DNA from: Vibrio atlanticus
GTDB taxonomy: Bacteria; Pseudomonadota; Gammaproteobacteria; Enterobacterales; Vibrionaceae
Reading direction: 5' to 3'
Assembly (NCBI RefSeq): GCF_024347315.1
Contig: NZ_AP025461.1
Span: 186,001 to 250,000, forward strand
Length of the DNA: 64,000 bases
In this document: positions 36,578 to 45,903 of the stretch, in pieces
Layout: the number at the start of each line of letters is the position of its first letter
Numbering within the stretch: the first letter of the stretch is position 1
Made by a program: the position numbers and the translations under genes
Notes under the pieces: generated by a model
Database searches by the model: none
Told to the model about the DNA's origin: nothing
Seen by the model: only the letters and a program-made list of their open reading frames with translations

Positions 36578-38034
36578 GCGACATTCTATGGATAAGACGA
36601 GACCTGCGGATTCACGATAACCCTGCGCTCGTCGCGGCAGTTGAAAACGGTGTGACGACCGCCGTTTTCATTTCAACGCCACAGCAATGGCAGCAACACC
36701 ACCTTGCGCCAATCAAAGCCGATTTAATCTATCGTCACCTGCAGCAACTTGAATCCCAACTCGCTGAATTTGGGATCGATCTTTTGCACCTCAAAGCCAC
36801 AGACTTTAACGATCAAGCCACTCAACTCATCAACTTGTGCAAACAGGTCGATGCGACATGTGTGTATGCCAATTCAGAGCCGGAAGTGGATGAGCAGCTA
36901 AGAGATAAACGCTTAATCGCTACTGGTATAAAGCTAAAAATAACCGACTGCGATACGATTCTGCCATTAGGTAGCGTGCTGAATAAACAAGGCGAGATGT
37001 TCAAGGTTTTCACACCGTTCAAAAACGCATGGTTAAAAGAAGTGCAAGCGAAAGGCATCATTTGTAGCCACGCTCCAGTGCATTCAAAAGGATCGGCACA
37101 AGCAGGATCAGCGCAAGCAGATTCATCTGAAACGGATTCGCTTCAAAATCTATCACAACTGAAACAGTCGTTAAGTGGTTTTTCTGGCGAGTACGATTTC
37201 GACTTTCCGCGTACCGATTCAGAGCGTTGGCCACTAAGCCAAGACGTCCTTGAGAGCGTGATCCCCAATTTCTTAGCCAATAAAGTTAATGACTATTCTC
37301 GCCTTAGGGATATTCCATCAGTAAAGGGGACATCAGGCCTATCTCCTTACCTAGCTATTGGTGCAGTCAGCCCTCGTTGGTTAGCGATTCAATTGATTCA
37401 ACAACAGCCTGACTTGTTATTTGATACTCAGTTGCCAGCCTTTTCTTGGCTTAATGAATTGATTTGGCGAGATTTTTATAAGCATTTGATGTTCCATCAT
37501 CCTATACTGGTTAAAGGTGCGAACTTTCAGCAGAAATACAACGGCTTAGATTGGTATCACGACAACCCTAGCTTCAAGGCGTGGTGCGAAGGAAAAACCG
37601 GATATCCATTGGTTGATGCAGCAATGCGTCAATTAGTTGAGACAGGCTGGATGCACAACAGGCTAAGAATGGTGGTGGCAAGCTTCCTAACCAAGCACCT
37701 TCTGATCGATTGGCGTTGGGGCGAACGTTTCTTTATGTCGCACCTTATCGATGGTGATTTCAGCGCGAATAATGGCGGTTGGCAATGGGCTTCAAGTACT
37801 GGCTGTGATGCTCAACCTTACTTCCGAATTTTCAATCCAATCACTCAGAGTGAAAAGTTTGATCCAAAAGGAATTTTTATTCGTAAGTACATACCAGAGC
37901 TGCAAAATATCCCAGATAAACATGTTCATTTCCCACATGACTTTATCGCTAAAAACGGAATAGACAGCGAATACTGGCAACCCATCGTTGAGCACAAAGA
38001 AGCACGATTGAGAGCCTTAGCCTTCTTCAAATAA
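36574..38034 (+). CDS. phrB: deoxyribodipyrimidine photolyase
   Basis: A 486-residue CPD photolyase that repairs UV dimers with blue light. The N-terminal antenna-binding domain starts DILWIRRDLRIHDNPALV. The C-terminal FAD domain has ELIWRDFYKHLMFHHP, GYPLVDAAMRQLVETGWMHNR and SANNGGWQWASSTGCDAQPYFRIFNP. Translation begins at TTG 36574, overlapping the upstream stop (TTGA), so it is coupled. It is part of the RpoE/ChrR operon. Confidence 0.95.
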   Translation: MSDILWIRRDLRIHDNPALVAAVENGVTTAVFISTPQQWQQHHLAPIKADLIYRHLQQLESQLAEFGIDLLHLKATDFNDQATQLINLCKQVDATCVYANSEPEVDEQLRDKRLIATGIKLKITDCDTILPLGSVLNKQGEMFKVFTPFKNAWLKEVQAKGIICSHAPVHSKGSAQAGSAQADSSETDSLQNLSQLKQSLSGFSGEYDFDFPRTDSERWPLSQDVLESVIPNFLANKVNDYSRLRDIPSVKGTSGLSPYLAIGAVSPRWLAIQLIQQQPDLLFDTQLPAFSWLNELIWRDFYKHLMFHHPILVKGANFQQKYNGLDWYHDNPSFKAWCEGKTGYPLVDAAMRQLVETGWMHNRLRMVVASFLTKHLLIDWRWGERFFMSHLIDGDFSANNGGWQWASSTGCDAQPYFRIFNPITQSEKFDPKGIFIRKYIPELQNIPDKHVHFPHDFIAKNGIDSEYWQPIVEHKEARLRALAFFK

Positions 38035-38048
38035 TTAGAGTGAATATT

Positions 38049-38480
38049 ATGGATAACTCTCTATGGCTTGATAACTTTCTCAACATGTATCGAGAACTCG
38101 GAACCGACAATTTCGACGTGCTTAAGACGGTTTATCACCCTGATATTGAATTCCAAGACCCGCTGCATCATGTCAGCGGTATTTCGGCGCTTACGCACTA
38201 CTTCGAGAACCTCTACACCCAGGTAACGAGCTGTTATTTCCATATCGAACACACTTTCGAAGTGAACGACGAAGCTTCGGTGTATTGGACGATGCAATTT
38301 TCTCATAAGCAGCTGAACGGTCAAAAGCCGATCGAAGTGCAAGGACACAGCCACCTCAAGATGCTCGACGGCCAAGTGGTTTATCACAGAGACTATCTTG
38401 ATGTCGGCTCTATGTTGTACGAACACATTCCAGTTCTGGGCTGCGCCATCAAATCCATCAAAAAGAGAGCGAGCCAATAA
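38049..38480 (+). CDS. nuclear transport factor 2-like (SnoaL) protein
   Basis: A 143-residue NTF2-fold protein (DNSLWLDNFLNMYRELG; VYHPDIEFQDPLHHVSG; VEVQGHSH-like end with YLDVGSMLYEHIP). Such folds bind small hydrophobic ligands or catalyse isomerisation. Two starts are possible, GTG 38040 or ATG 38049; the ATG has GAGTG upstream. Stop and next start overlap at the last base. It is a constant companion of photolyase/CFA operons of this type. Confidence 0.87.
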   Translation: MDNSLWLDNFLNMYRELGTDNFDVLKTVYHPDIEFQDPLHHVSGISALTHYFENLYTQVTSCYFHIEHTFEVNDEASVYWTMQFSHKQLNGQKPIEVQGHSHLKMLDGQVVYHRDYLDVGSMLYEHIPVLGCAIKSIKKRASQ

Positions 38481-39211
38481 TGCGTATTATGATCACAGGC
38501 GCGACCTCAGGCATCGGCCAATCACTCGCTATCGATTACGCTCAACAAGGGCATCAGGTGATTGCTTGCGGCCGTAATCAAGACAAACTGCAAGCCTTAG
38601 TTGATTCTCACGAGAAAGACATCGCGCATTCATCCATTACGCCGCTCTGTTTCGACTTAACCGATTACCACAACTTCCCAGAGCTCGACCAAGACAAGCC
38701 GCTCGATCTGCTGATTTTAAATGCGGGTGATTGTGAATACATCAACGACCCCGTGAATTTTGATGCTGAGCTTTTCGAGCGCGTCATCAACATCAATCTA
38801 ATTTCAATTGGCTACGCCCTTAAAGCCTGGCTAAAAAACATCAAGCCCGGCGGCCGTTTGGTTTTAGTAAGCTCCAGCGCCAGCTTTTTACCTTTGCCAA
38901 GAGCCGAGGCTTATGGCGCTTCAAAGGCAGCCCTCACCTACTTAGGCAGAACACTGTCGGTTGATCTGGCCGAGCACAATATTCATGTCTCAATTGTGCA
39001 CCCAGGCTTTGTTGAAACACCATTAACCGAGCGAAACTCTTTCGCTATGCCTATGATTATTAGTAGCGAGGCAGCCACTCAACGAATCGTAAATGGTATT
39101 GCTCAAGGAAAGAGCGAGATCGATTTCCCAAGACGATTCATATTAATAATGAAATTACTAAGAATGCTACCGACTCCAGTTTGGCAAAAACTCGCTTCAA
39201 GGATGGTATAA
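38480..39211 (+). CDS. short-chain dehydrogenase/reductase (SDR)
   Basis: A 243-residue classical SDR with TGATSGIGQSLA (cofactor glycine motif), LILNAGD, VLVSSSASFLPLPRAEAYGASKAAL containing the Ser-Tyr-Lys triad, and VHPGFVETPL. It acts on an unknown lipid or hydroxy substrate, inferred from its place in the operon. Translation is coupled to the NTF2 gene by overlap. Confidence 0.92.
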   Translation: MRIMITGATSGIGQSLAIDYAQQGHQVIACGRNQDKLQALVDSHEKDIAHSSITPLCFDLTDYHNFPELDQDKPLDLLILNAGDCEYINDPVNFDAELFERVININLISIGYALKAWLKNIKPGGRLVLVSSSASFLPLPRAEAYGASKAALTYLGRTLSVDLAEHNIHVSIVHPGFVETPLTERNSFAMPMIISSEAATQRIVNGIAQGKSEIDFPRRFILIMKLLRMLPTPVWQKLASRMV

Positions 39212-39213
39212 CA

Positions 39214-40485
39214 ATGAAAAAAATCGCCATTATAGGTTCAGGTATCTCTGGACTGACTTGCGCACATGTACTAGATAAGCACCACGACGTTACGGTATTC
39301 GAGAAGAATGACTACGTCGGCGGGCACACTGCTACAGTTGATATTGAACACCGAGGCAAGGCGTTTTCAATTGATACCGGCTTCATCGTTTTCAACGACA
39401 GAACCTACCCAAACTTCAACCAACTGCTTGAGCAACTCGGTGTCGAAAGGCAACCGACCGAAATGAGCTTCAGCGTACACAACACCACAACTAAATTCGA
39501 ATACAACGGCCACAGCATCAATTCGTTATTCGCTCAGAGGAGGAATATTTTCAAGCCTCAATTCTGGTCTTTAGTGTCTGACATCCTCAAGTTCAATAAG
39601 CTGTGTAAAGCCCAGTTCGAAAGCAACCAATTCACGCCAGATGTTACCCTCGGCAGCTTCCTGCGTGAGAATCAATTTTCCGACTTTTTCAGTCAGCATT
39701 ACATCCTACCTATGGGTGCGGCTATTTGGTCGACAAGCTTAGAAGAGATGGAAGAATTCGAACTCAAGTTCTTTATCCAGTTCTTCTATAATCACGGCCT
39801 GTTAGACATTGCTAATCGTCCTCAATGGTATGTGATTCCTAAAGGTTCGCGTTCTTACGTCGAGATCATCCTTTCATGCTTGAATAAACCAGTCGCGTTA
39901 AACACCTCGATTAAGCAAGTCATTCGCCAACAGTCAGGGGTTACCATTGAATTCGAAGATGGCAACACACAAGACTTCGACGAGGTAATATTTGCGTGTC
40001 ACTCAGACCAAGCCCTGCGCTTGCTGGGCGACGCGACTGAACAAGAACAACAGGTACTAGGGGAGATCCCTTACAGCCGAAATGAGGTGGTTCTGCATAC
40101 GGATACCAACCTGTTACCCGACCGTAAACTGGCGTGGGCAAGCTGGAACTACATGTTGGATGGCGATAGTAAACGACCTGCCTGTGTGACATACAACATG
40201 AACATTCTGCAAGGCATCGAAAGCCAGGACACCTTCTGCGTCACCTTGAATCAGAGCGAAGCCATCGACCCAGAAAAAATCATTCGCAGCTTTGTTTATC
40301 ATCACCCGGTACTTAATTCGAACACGGTAGAAGCTCAGCACAAGCGCGAACAGATCTGTGGCAAAAAACAGACGCACTTCGCCGGCGCATACTGGTACAA
40401 CGGCTTCCATGAAGACGGTGTCCACAGTGCACTCGATGTGACCAAACGCTTCGGTTTAGATTTGAGTACGAGTTCAACGCTATGA
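39214..40485 (+). CDS. FAD/NAD(P)-binding amine-oxidase-like protein
   Basis: A 423-residue flavoprotein starting KKIAIIGSGISGLTCAHVLDK, with the FAD motif, EKNDYVGGHTATVD and SIDTGFIVFNDRTYPNF. Related proteins next to cyclopropane synthases in alpha-proteobacteria are thought to act on membrane fatty acids. The open frame begins at 39181 inside the SDR gene, but Met 39214, just after the SDR stop, begins the FAD motif. Confidence 0.92.
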   Translation: MKKIAIIGSGISGLTCAHVLDKHHDVTVFEKNDYVGGHTATVDIEHRGKAFSIDTGFIVFNDRTYPNFNQLLEQLGVERQPTEMSFSVHNTTTKFEYNGHSINSLFAQRRNIFKPQFWSLVSDILKFNKLCKAQFESNQFTPDVTLGSFLRENQFSDFFSQHYILPMGAAIWSTSLEEMEEFELKFFIQFFYNHGLLDIANRPQWYVIPKGSRSYVEIILSCLNKPVALNTSIKQVIRQQSGVTIEFEDGNTQDFDEVIFACHSDQALRLLGDATEQEQQVLGEIPYSRNEVVLHTDTNLLPDRKLAWASWNYMLDGDSKRPACVTYNMNILQGIESQDTFCVTLNQSEAIDPEKIIRSFVYHHPVLNSNTVEAQHKREQICGKKQTHFAGAYWYNGFHEDGVHSALDVTKRFGLDLSTSSTL

Positions 40486-41288
40486 ACAGTCAAACCCTGA
40501 CATCCGAAATGGAGATCGCATCCGAAAAGAGTGAAGAGCTCAGCGGGATCTATTGGGGCAACGTCAGACACCGCCGCTTTGGCGACATCACCCATGAGTT
40601 CAGCTATCAACTGTATATGATGGGGTTAGATCTTGATGAGCTGCCCCAAACCACAGCGCGCAGTGCGCTGTTCGGAACTCGTTGGTTCAACCCGATTCGC
40701 TTTGTCGAATCGGATTATCTCGCTGAAAAAAAAGAAAATTTCACCACGGATGAACCAAAATCACTTAAGCAACGTATAGCTTCCAAAGTGCAACAACTTG
40801 GTGGGGTTTGGTCTGATTCAAACCGTGTGACGATGCTGGCTCAGTGCCGCTGTTTAGGCATCTACTTCAGCCCAATCAACTGTTTCTTCTGTTACGACGA
40901 AACAGGAGATTGTAAGTACATGTTGGCTGAGGTGAGTAACACCCCTTGGCGAGAAAGACACTACTATCTCATCGACATGCGCCAAGAATTGAAGGTAAAA
41001 AAAGAGTTTCACGTTTCGCCGTTCATGGATTTGAACATGACTTACTTTTGGAAGATTAAGCCACCAGCGAAACGCACGTTAGTCCACATCGAAAGCCGCC
41101 GAGACGACAAGCTTTTCGATGCGACACTAGCCCTGACGAAGCAGTCAGTAACCAAGGCAAACATTAGACGAACGGTATTCAAGATTCCGGCGATGACGAT
41201 AAAAGTCGTGATGGGCATTTATTATCAGGCTCTCAAATTATTCCTGAAAAAAGTACCGTTTGTGGGGCATCCAGACTCAACATCTTAA
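40482..41288 (+). CDS. DUF1365 family protein
   Basis: A 268-residue DUF1365 protein. Typical parts are IYWGNVRHRRFGDITHEFSY near residue 22, LAQCRCLGIYFSPINCFFCYD, and KEFHVSPFMDLNMTYFWKI. The family is found almost only beside flavin amine oxidases and cyclopropane synthases and is presumed to work with them on lipids. The start overlaps the previous stop by four bases. Confidence 0.92.
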   Translation: MNSQTLTSEMEIASEKSEELSGIYWGNVRHRRFGDITHEFSYQLYMMGLDLDELPQTTARSALFGTRWFNPIRFVESDYLAEKKENFTTDEPKSLKQRIASKVQQLGGVWSDSNRVTMLAQCRCLGIYFSPINCFFCYDETGDCKYMLAEVSNTPWRERHYYLIDMRQELKVKKEFHVSPFMDLNMTYFWKIKPPAKRTLVHIESRRDDKLFDATLALTKQSVTKANIRRTVFKIPAMTIKVVMGIYYQALKLFLKKVPFVGHPDSTS

Positions 41289-41406
41289 GTGTCTTCACAG
41301 CAACTAAATAATAGAACTCGACCCAAGCTTGGGTTCGCTCCAACTAAGGGGCACAACCCAGCTTAGTTGGCACAAAATATTAGAATGAGTTATCAGCGAG
41401 GTTTAC

Positions 41407-42687
41407 ATGGAACAGCTTGCCAAACAAAACAACAACATTGAACAACAAGCTAAAGCCGTTGCTGTTTCAAGCAACTGTAAATATCGAGCTTTAATCTTTA
41501 AGGTTCTAGAAAGCCTGCAATTCGCGACGCTTGAGATTATTGAGCGCGACCAGCATTCGGTGTTCGGCGATCGAGAAGCCGACTTGAAAGGTCGAATCGT
41601 GATTCACGATGCAACCTTTTTTAGAGATGTCGTGATTGACGGCAGTATTGGAGCTTCCGAAGCCTACATTGACGGCAAATGGACCAGCCCAGATCTCACC
41701 AAAGTGATTCAAATCATGGCTCGAAATCAATCTCAACTCGACGAGCTTGACGATAAAACGCAATGGATTTCACGAATCAAAAATTTACTGCTACGTCGTA
41801 AGAACGCCAATACCGAGCAAGGCTCTAAACGTAATATTCTTGCGCACTACGACATTGGCAATGAGTTGTATGAACGCTTCTTAGACAGCTCGATGCAATA
41901 CTCTTCCGCTATCTACAGCGAAGAAGCAGAAACCCTATCCAAAGCTCAGCAAAACAAAATGAAAACCATCTGTGAGCGATTAGAGTTGTCAGAGAAAGAC
42001 AGCGTGGTCGAGATAGGTACCGGCTGGGGTGGCTTAGCGATATTCATGGCGCAACACTACGGATGCCATGTCACCACAACCACAATCTCAGATGCCCAAC
42101 ACGCGCTTGCAGAACAGAGAGTAAAAGCGCTTGGCTTAACCGACAAAATCACCCTGCTTAAAGAGGATTATCGCAACCTCACTGGTGAGTATGACAAGTT
42201 GGTCTCTATCGAGATGATTGAGGCGGTCGGACATGAATATCTACAGACCTTCTTTGAGAAATGTTCTTCACTGTTGAAACCATCAGGCAAAATGCTGATT
42301 CAAGCGATCACTATTGCCGACAGTCGTTACGACAAATATCGCAAAGGCGTCGACTTTATTCAGAAGTACATTTTCCCGGGCGGTTGCCTACCTTCGGTCT
42401 CAGTGATGACCCAACACCTCGCGACCAGTACAGACCTTGTTGTCCAAGAAATTGATGACATTGGCCTGCACTACGCTCGAACGCTTAATGATTGGAATGT
42501 TGCCTTTGAAAACAGTTGGGAAGAGTTAGAGTCTCTCGGCTATTCAGAAGAGTTTAAGCGCTTGTGGATCTTCTACTTCTGCTACTGTGAAGGTGCATTC
42601 AAAGAGCGCGTGATCAGTACTCATCACTTAGTTGCTAGAAAACCTCGTTACTTTGGAGCAAAAGATGAAACGGTTTTGGATTATTAA
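41407..42687 (+). CDS. cyclopropane-fatty-acyl-phospholipid synthase family methyltransferase
   Basis: A 426-residue SAM-dependent enzyme of the CFA synthase family. An N-terminal lipid-binding part (GREADLKGR-like, here GDREADLKGRIVIHD) precedes NILAHYDIGNELYERFLDSSMQYSSAIY and the SAM motif VVEIGTGWGGLAIFMA. It adds a methylene or methyl group to unsaturated acyl chains. In RpoE/ChrR regulons this protects membranes from singlet oxygen. Which product is made cannot be told. A 118-base gap precedes it. Confidence 0.93.
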   Translation: MEQLAKQNNNIEQQAKAVAVSSNCKYRALIFKVLESLQFATLEIIERDQHSVFGDREADLKGRIVIHDATFFRDVVIDGSIGASEAYIDGKWTSPDLTKVIQIMARNQSQLDELDDKTQWISRIKNLLLRRKNANTEQGSKRNILAHYDIGNELYERFLDSSMQYSSAIYSEEAETLSKAQQNKMKTICERLELSEKDSVVEIGTGWGGLAIFMAQHYGCHVTTTTISDAQHALAEQRVKALGLTDKITLLKEDYRNLTGEYDKLVSIEMIEAVGHEYLQTFFEKCSSLLKPSGKMLIQAITIADSRYDKYRKGVDFIQKYIFPGGCLPSVSVMTQHLATSTDLVVQEIDDIGLHYARTLNDWNVAFENSWEELESLGYSEEFKRLWIFYFCYCEGAFKERVISTHHLVARKPRYFGAKDETVLDY

Positions 42688-43186
42688 TCTCGTTCTGTTT
42701 CAAGCGACCTGGGTTTGCAGCGCGTTCTTTACCGCGCAAACCCCGTTCGTGGCGCCACTGATTGTGGCCGTTCACTTCCTTCTCTCCCCTACTCGCAGTA
42801 GCGATCTGAAAATACTCATTTTATTACCATTGGGGCTATTGCTTGATAGCCTCTTACTGCACTTCGGCGTGTTTGCCGTCGACTCTGAAATTGCTAATCA
42901 ATCGTGGTTCCCGGTGTGGCTTGTTTGCCTGTGGATCATGTTCTTAATCAGTTTTAACCACAGCCTAAATTGGCTTTTAAAATGCTCGAAAGTGATCTTG
43001 TTTATCATAGGGTTCGTAGCAGGTACTAGTAGTTATTGGGGAGGCATCAAAGCAGGCGCCCTTCTGACAACTTGGCCAGACGCATCGGTGTTAGCTGCCC
43101 TTGCAATAAGTTGGGGGATTTTGTTGCCCTTACTGGTGGCCGCTTACTCCAACTTAGTACAACCCAAAATGGCAACAACGAGGTGA
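42665..43186 (+). CDS. DUF2878 family membrane protein
   Basis: A 173-residue protein with about five membrane helices, starting KRFWIINLVLFQATWVCSAF, as usual for DUF2878. GGAGCAAAAG lies just before ATG 42665, and its start overlaps the end of the synthase gene by 23 bases. It contains HFLLSPTRSSDLKILILLPLG. It is a regular member of photolyase/CFA operons; its role is unknown. Confidence 0.9.
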   Translation: MKRFWIINLVLFQATWVCSAFFTAQTPFVAPLIVAVHFLLSPTRSSDLKILILLPLGLLLDSLLLHFGVFAVDSEIANQSWFPVWLVCLWIMFLISFNHSLNWLLKCSKVILFIIGFVAGTSSYWGGIKAGALLTTWPDASVLAALAISWGILLPLLVAAYSNLVQPKMATTR

Positions 43187-43189
43187 CTT

Positions 43190-43777
43190 ATGGCTTTTCC
43201 ACGCAACCCTACGCAAGCGCTCAATTCTAAGAGAGATAATAGTCGCGTTCGCACACAAGCAAGCGAGCAATCAAGAAATCGACTATTTAGCTTAGTCACC
43301 TTAACCCTCATTTGCGCGGCACTCCTGTTCACCGGAAGCGTTAAAGCTTCCGCTGTAGACAATCTAAGCAAGCGCGGCCAAGGTGAGATGAGCTATCTGT
43401 TTTGGACACTCTACTCCGCTGAATTCTACGCGACCCCAACCAATTCTGAACGCGCTTTAAAGCTTGAATATTACCGCGCGATTGACAGCAAAGACCTCGT
43501 TGATGCTACCCAAGATCAATGGAGCAAACTTGGTTACTCCAACAACAATATCCAACGTTGGTTGAAGCCTCTTTACGAGATGTGGCCTAACGTAGAAGCA
43601 GGAAGCACACTCACTATCCGCGTAACCGAAGACAACGTGAGTCGTTTTTACTTTGATGAACAGCCTATCGGTATCATCCAAGACAAGCAGTTTGGTGACG
43701 CTTTTTTAGCGATTTGGTTATCTGAAAACACTTCTGAGCCCGGTCTACGCAAACAACTATTAGGTTTGAACAAATGA
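43190..43777 (+). CDS. exported chalcone-isomerase-like protein
   Basis: A 195-residue protein with an unusually long basic N-region before a membrane/signal helix at about residues 34-52 (LVTLTLICAALLFTGSV). The following domain is chalcone-isomerase-like: LSKRGQGEMSYLFWTLYSAEFY and RFYFDEQPIGIIQDKQFGDAFLAIWLSEN. Such bacterial proteins may bind fatty acids. The usual start would be nearer the helix, so the N-terminus is uncertain. It overlaps the next gene by four bases. Confidence 0.86.
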   Translation: MAFPRNPTQALNSKRDNSRVRTQASEQSRNRLFSLVTLTLICAALLFTGSVKASAVDNLSKRGQGEMSYLFWTLYSAEFYATPTNSERALKLEYYRAIDSKDLVDATQDQWSKLGYSNNNIQRWLKPLYEMWPNVEAGSTLTIRVTEDNVSRFYFDEQPIGIIQDKQFGDAFLAIWLSENTSEPGLRKQLLGLNK

Positions 43778-44316
43778 ATCCAAAAACAACAATAATAAAA
43801 TTTGCTTTGGCACTGTTTTCACTCACTTGGCTAACAGGTTGTGGCTCTGCAAGTTTAGAGAATCACGCAGACACCACGCCAGAGCTCAAGCTGGAAACCT
43901 TCTTTGACGGTGAATTGATGGCCTACGGCATCGTGCTTGACCGTTCTGGTAACTTACTGCGCCGCTTTGATGCCAAGCTCATCGCGACTTGGGACGGAGA
44001 CAACGGAGAAATCAAAGAGTGGTTCTCCTTTGCTGATGGTGAGCGTTCAACTCGAGTTTGGAACCTCATCAAAACCGGTGACAACACCTACACAGGCACT
44101 GCCAACGATGTCGTTGGCACGGCATATGGAGAGACACAAGGTTCAGCGCTTTATTGGAAATATGATTTAGAAATCGAAGTAGACGGTAGCACCTATGAAG
44201 TAGTGCTTGATGATTGGATGTTCTTGATGGACGACAAACGCCTGTTCAATAAAACCGAGATGTCTAAGTTTGGCTTTAAAGTTGGCGAAGTGATTTTGTA
44301 TATCGAGAAACTTTAA
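43774..44316 (+). CDS. DUF3833 lipoprotein
   Basis: A 180-residue lipoprotein with lipobox LTGC (residues about 20-23). The DUF3833 body has LKLETFFDGELMAYGIVLDRSG, RRFDAKLIATWDG and the terminal VVLDDWMFLMDDKRLFNKTEMSKFG. The fold resembles lipocalin-like lipid carriers. It is the last gene of the RpoE/ChrR operon; a repeat array and terminator follow. Confidence 0.9.
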   Translation: MNPKTTIIKFALALFSLTWLTGCGSASLENHADTTPELKLETFFDGELMAYGIVLDRSGNLLRRFDAKLIATWDGDNGEIKEWFSFADGERSTRVWNLIKTGDNTYTGTANDVVGTAYGETQGSALYWKYDLEIEVDGSTYEVVLDDWMFLMDDKRLFNKTEMSKFGFKVGEVILYIEKL

Positions 44317-44371
44317 AAAACGTCGTTTCTGATTCTCAGCTTCATCAGCAATAACCTCTACCTCAAAAGAC

Positions 44372-44443
44372 AATCTCAGCTCACCATATAATCTCAGCCC
44401 GCAAAACAATCTCAGCCCACAATGTAATCTCAACCCACAACAG
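44372..44443. repeat. 18-bp tandem repeat, four copies
   Basis: Four back-to-back 18-mers begin AATCTCAGC or AATCTCAAC (44372, 44390, 44408, 44426) with variable last third. The final unit forms the left arm of the terminator. No known site matches. Confidence 0.9.
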
Positions 44444-44463
44444 AAAATTGTGGGTTGTTCTGT
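44431..44463 (+). terminator. terminator of the RpoE/ChrR operon
   Basis: CAACCCACAA / TTGTGGGTTG with a short loop is followed by TTCTGTTT. Confidence 0.75.
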
Positions 44464-44646
44464 TTAATCCCTCGAATAGCATACCTGTATGCTCAAGCCT
44501 TTGTGCTAAGATGCGCCACCAGCATACAAATGGGCTAAACTCAGTTGAGCGAACGTGGTACACAGTTCCACCAATTATGAGCACTTCCCCATTGGTTTCG
44601 CTAAGCGTAGATTCCCTACCATGAATAATTGAAAAGGCTTTAAAGC

Positions 44647-44910
44647 ATGAGCAAGTTGACCTCAGCGGAGCGTAAAGCTCGCGACAATGAACGTTTCTCA
44701 CAACGTGTAAACGATCGCAGAGAAAAAGGCGAAGACGTAGTTGCTTACGCACTGACCAACAAGAAAGCTGTAAAATTCCTGACTAAGTCGGAAAAGAAAC
44801 GCTTCAATGAAGCAAAAGTCATTCGCCAAGAAGAACAGCGAGTGAAAGATCAAGAAGAGCTCAACAGAATCGAAGACTCATTCACGACCAAACAGTTCGA
44901 CGACGAGTAA
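44647..44910 (+). CDS. small highly charged protein of unknown function
   Basis: An 87-residue protein with more than half charged residues (SKLTSAERKARDNERFSQRV to EDSFTTKQFDDE), predicted mostly helical and coiled-coil. No family is recognised, although similar proteins seem widespread in vibrios. ATG 44647 follows GGCTTTAAAGC, a weak ribosome site. An imperfect hairpin with T-run (44915-44945) follows. Confidence 0.7.
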   Translation: MSKLTSAERKARDNERFSQRVNDRREKGEDVVAYALTNKKAVKFLTKSEKKRFNEAKVIRQEEQRVKDQEELNRIEDSFTTKQFDDE

Positions 44911-45116
44911 TCTGATTTTCAAAAGCGCTGGCCCTATGCCGGCGTTTTTACTTTTTAGTGCTCCTTCTTTTTTCCTTCCTGGCTTACATCACTTTCTCAA
45001 ACCTCAATTCTATCGAGCAATCTTAGTCATGAGCCTCAGCATCTTGGTCTTAGATCTCAGAAAACAAGCTTTCAAAGCCTTACTATCTCGATTCAATTCA
45101 ACAATCCCGAGTCCCC

Positions 45117-45791
45117 ATGATTTTAATCACCGGATCAAGCAGCGGTTTAGGCGCAGCTTTAGCTAAGCAATATGCGAACGCATCAAACAGCCGTCAGCGC
45201 TTAATGATCACTGGCCGCAGCTCACAACGTTTAGCTGAATTAGCGAAAAACCTGCCAGCAGATACCGTTAGCCAAACCTGTGATCTATGTGACCCGAACT
45301 CCGTGAGCGAACTGCTTGATGCATTGCCAGAAACACCAAAACTGGTGGTTCACAGCGCTGGCAGTGGATACTTCGGTAAGATAGAACAGCAAGATCCAGC
45401 GGCGATCAGTGACATGCTAAAAAACAATATTGAGTCCTCGATATTTCTGATTCGCGAGCTGGTTCAGCGTTACAAAGAGCAACCCGTCACCATTGCGGTC
45501 GTGATGTCGACCGCGGCTCAAGGCGCTAAAGCAGAAGAGTCCACCTACTGCGCAGCAAAATGGGCAGTAAAAGGCTTTATCGAATCGGTAAGGTTAGAGC
45601 TCAAAGGTCACCCGATGAAAATCGTGGCGGTTTATCCTGGAGGAATGGCGACCGAGTTTTGGAATACAAGCGGTAAAGACATGGATACCTCACGCTTTAT
45701 GACCGCGCAAGAAGCCGCTCAGATGCTGCAGCAGGCGTTAACCAGCACCGAGCATGGATATGTGTCAGATATCACGATAAACCGCGGTTAA
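45117..45791 (+). CDS. SDR-family oxidoreductase
   Basis: A 224-residue short-chain dehydrogenase with ILITGSSSGLGAALAKQYA, VVHSAGSG, AVVMSTAAQGAKAEESTYCAAKWAVKGF (catalytic Tyr-x3-Lys) and VYPGGMATEFW. The substrate is unknown. It stands alone between a small protein gene and an RRM gene. A spurious frame at 44936 overlaps its start. Confidence 0.9.
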   Translation: MILITGSSSGLGAALAKQYANASNSRQRLMITGRSSQRLAELAKNLPADTVSQTCDLCDPNSVSELLDALPETPKLVVHSAGSGYFGKIEQQDPAAISDMLKNNIESSIFLIRELVQRYKEQPVTIAVVMSTAAQGAKAEESTYCAAKWAVKGFIESVRLELKGHPMKIVAVYPGGMATEFWNTSGKDMDTSRFMTAQEAAQMLQQALTSTEHGYVSDITINRG

Positions 45792-45903
45792 CGGCTAATG
45801 AGAGCAGCGAACAAGTAAACCGAGCTATTCCACTAATTATTTGTGAGGGTGAGCACGAAAGTGTGCGACAATGCTCGGCGTAAATTCATATTCAAGGTTT
45901 ATT

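Larger units (their letters stand above)
44317..44646. other. intergenic region after the operon
   Basis: A 330-base gap holds the 18-bp repeats (44372-44443), the operon terminator (44431-44463) and the promoter of the gene at 44647. I see no other gene. Confidence 0.6.

Noticed and set aside
44372..44443. CRISPR-like repeat array
   Set aside because: The 18-mers are contiguous with no spacers and there are no cas genes.
44936..45166. A 76-codon open frame before the SDR gene
   Set aside because: It overlaps the SDR start in another frame, and the composition is not protein-like.
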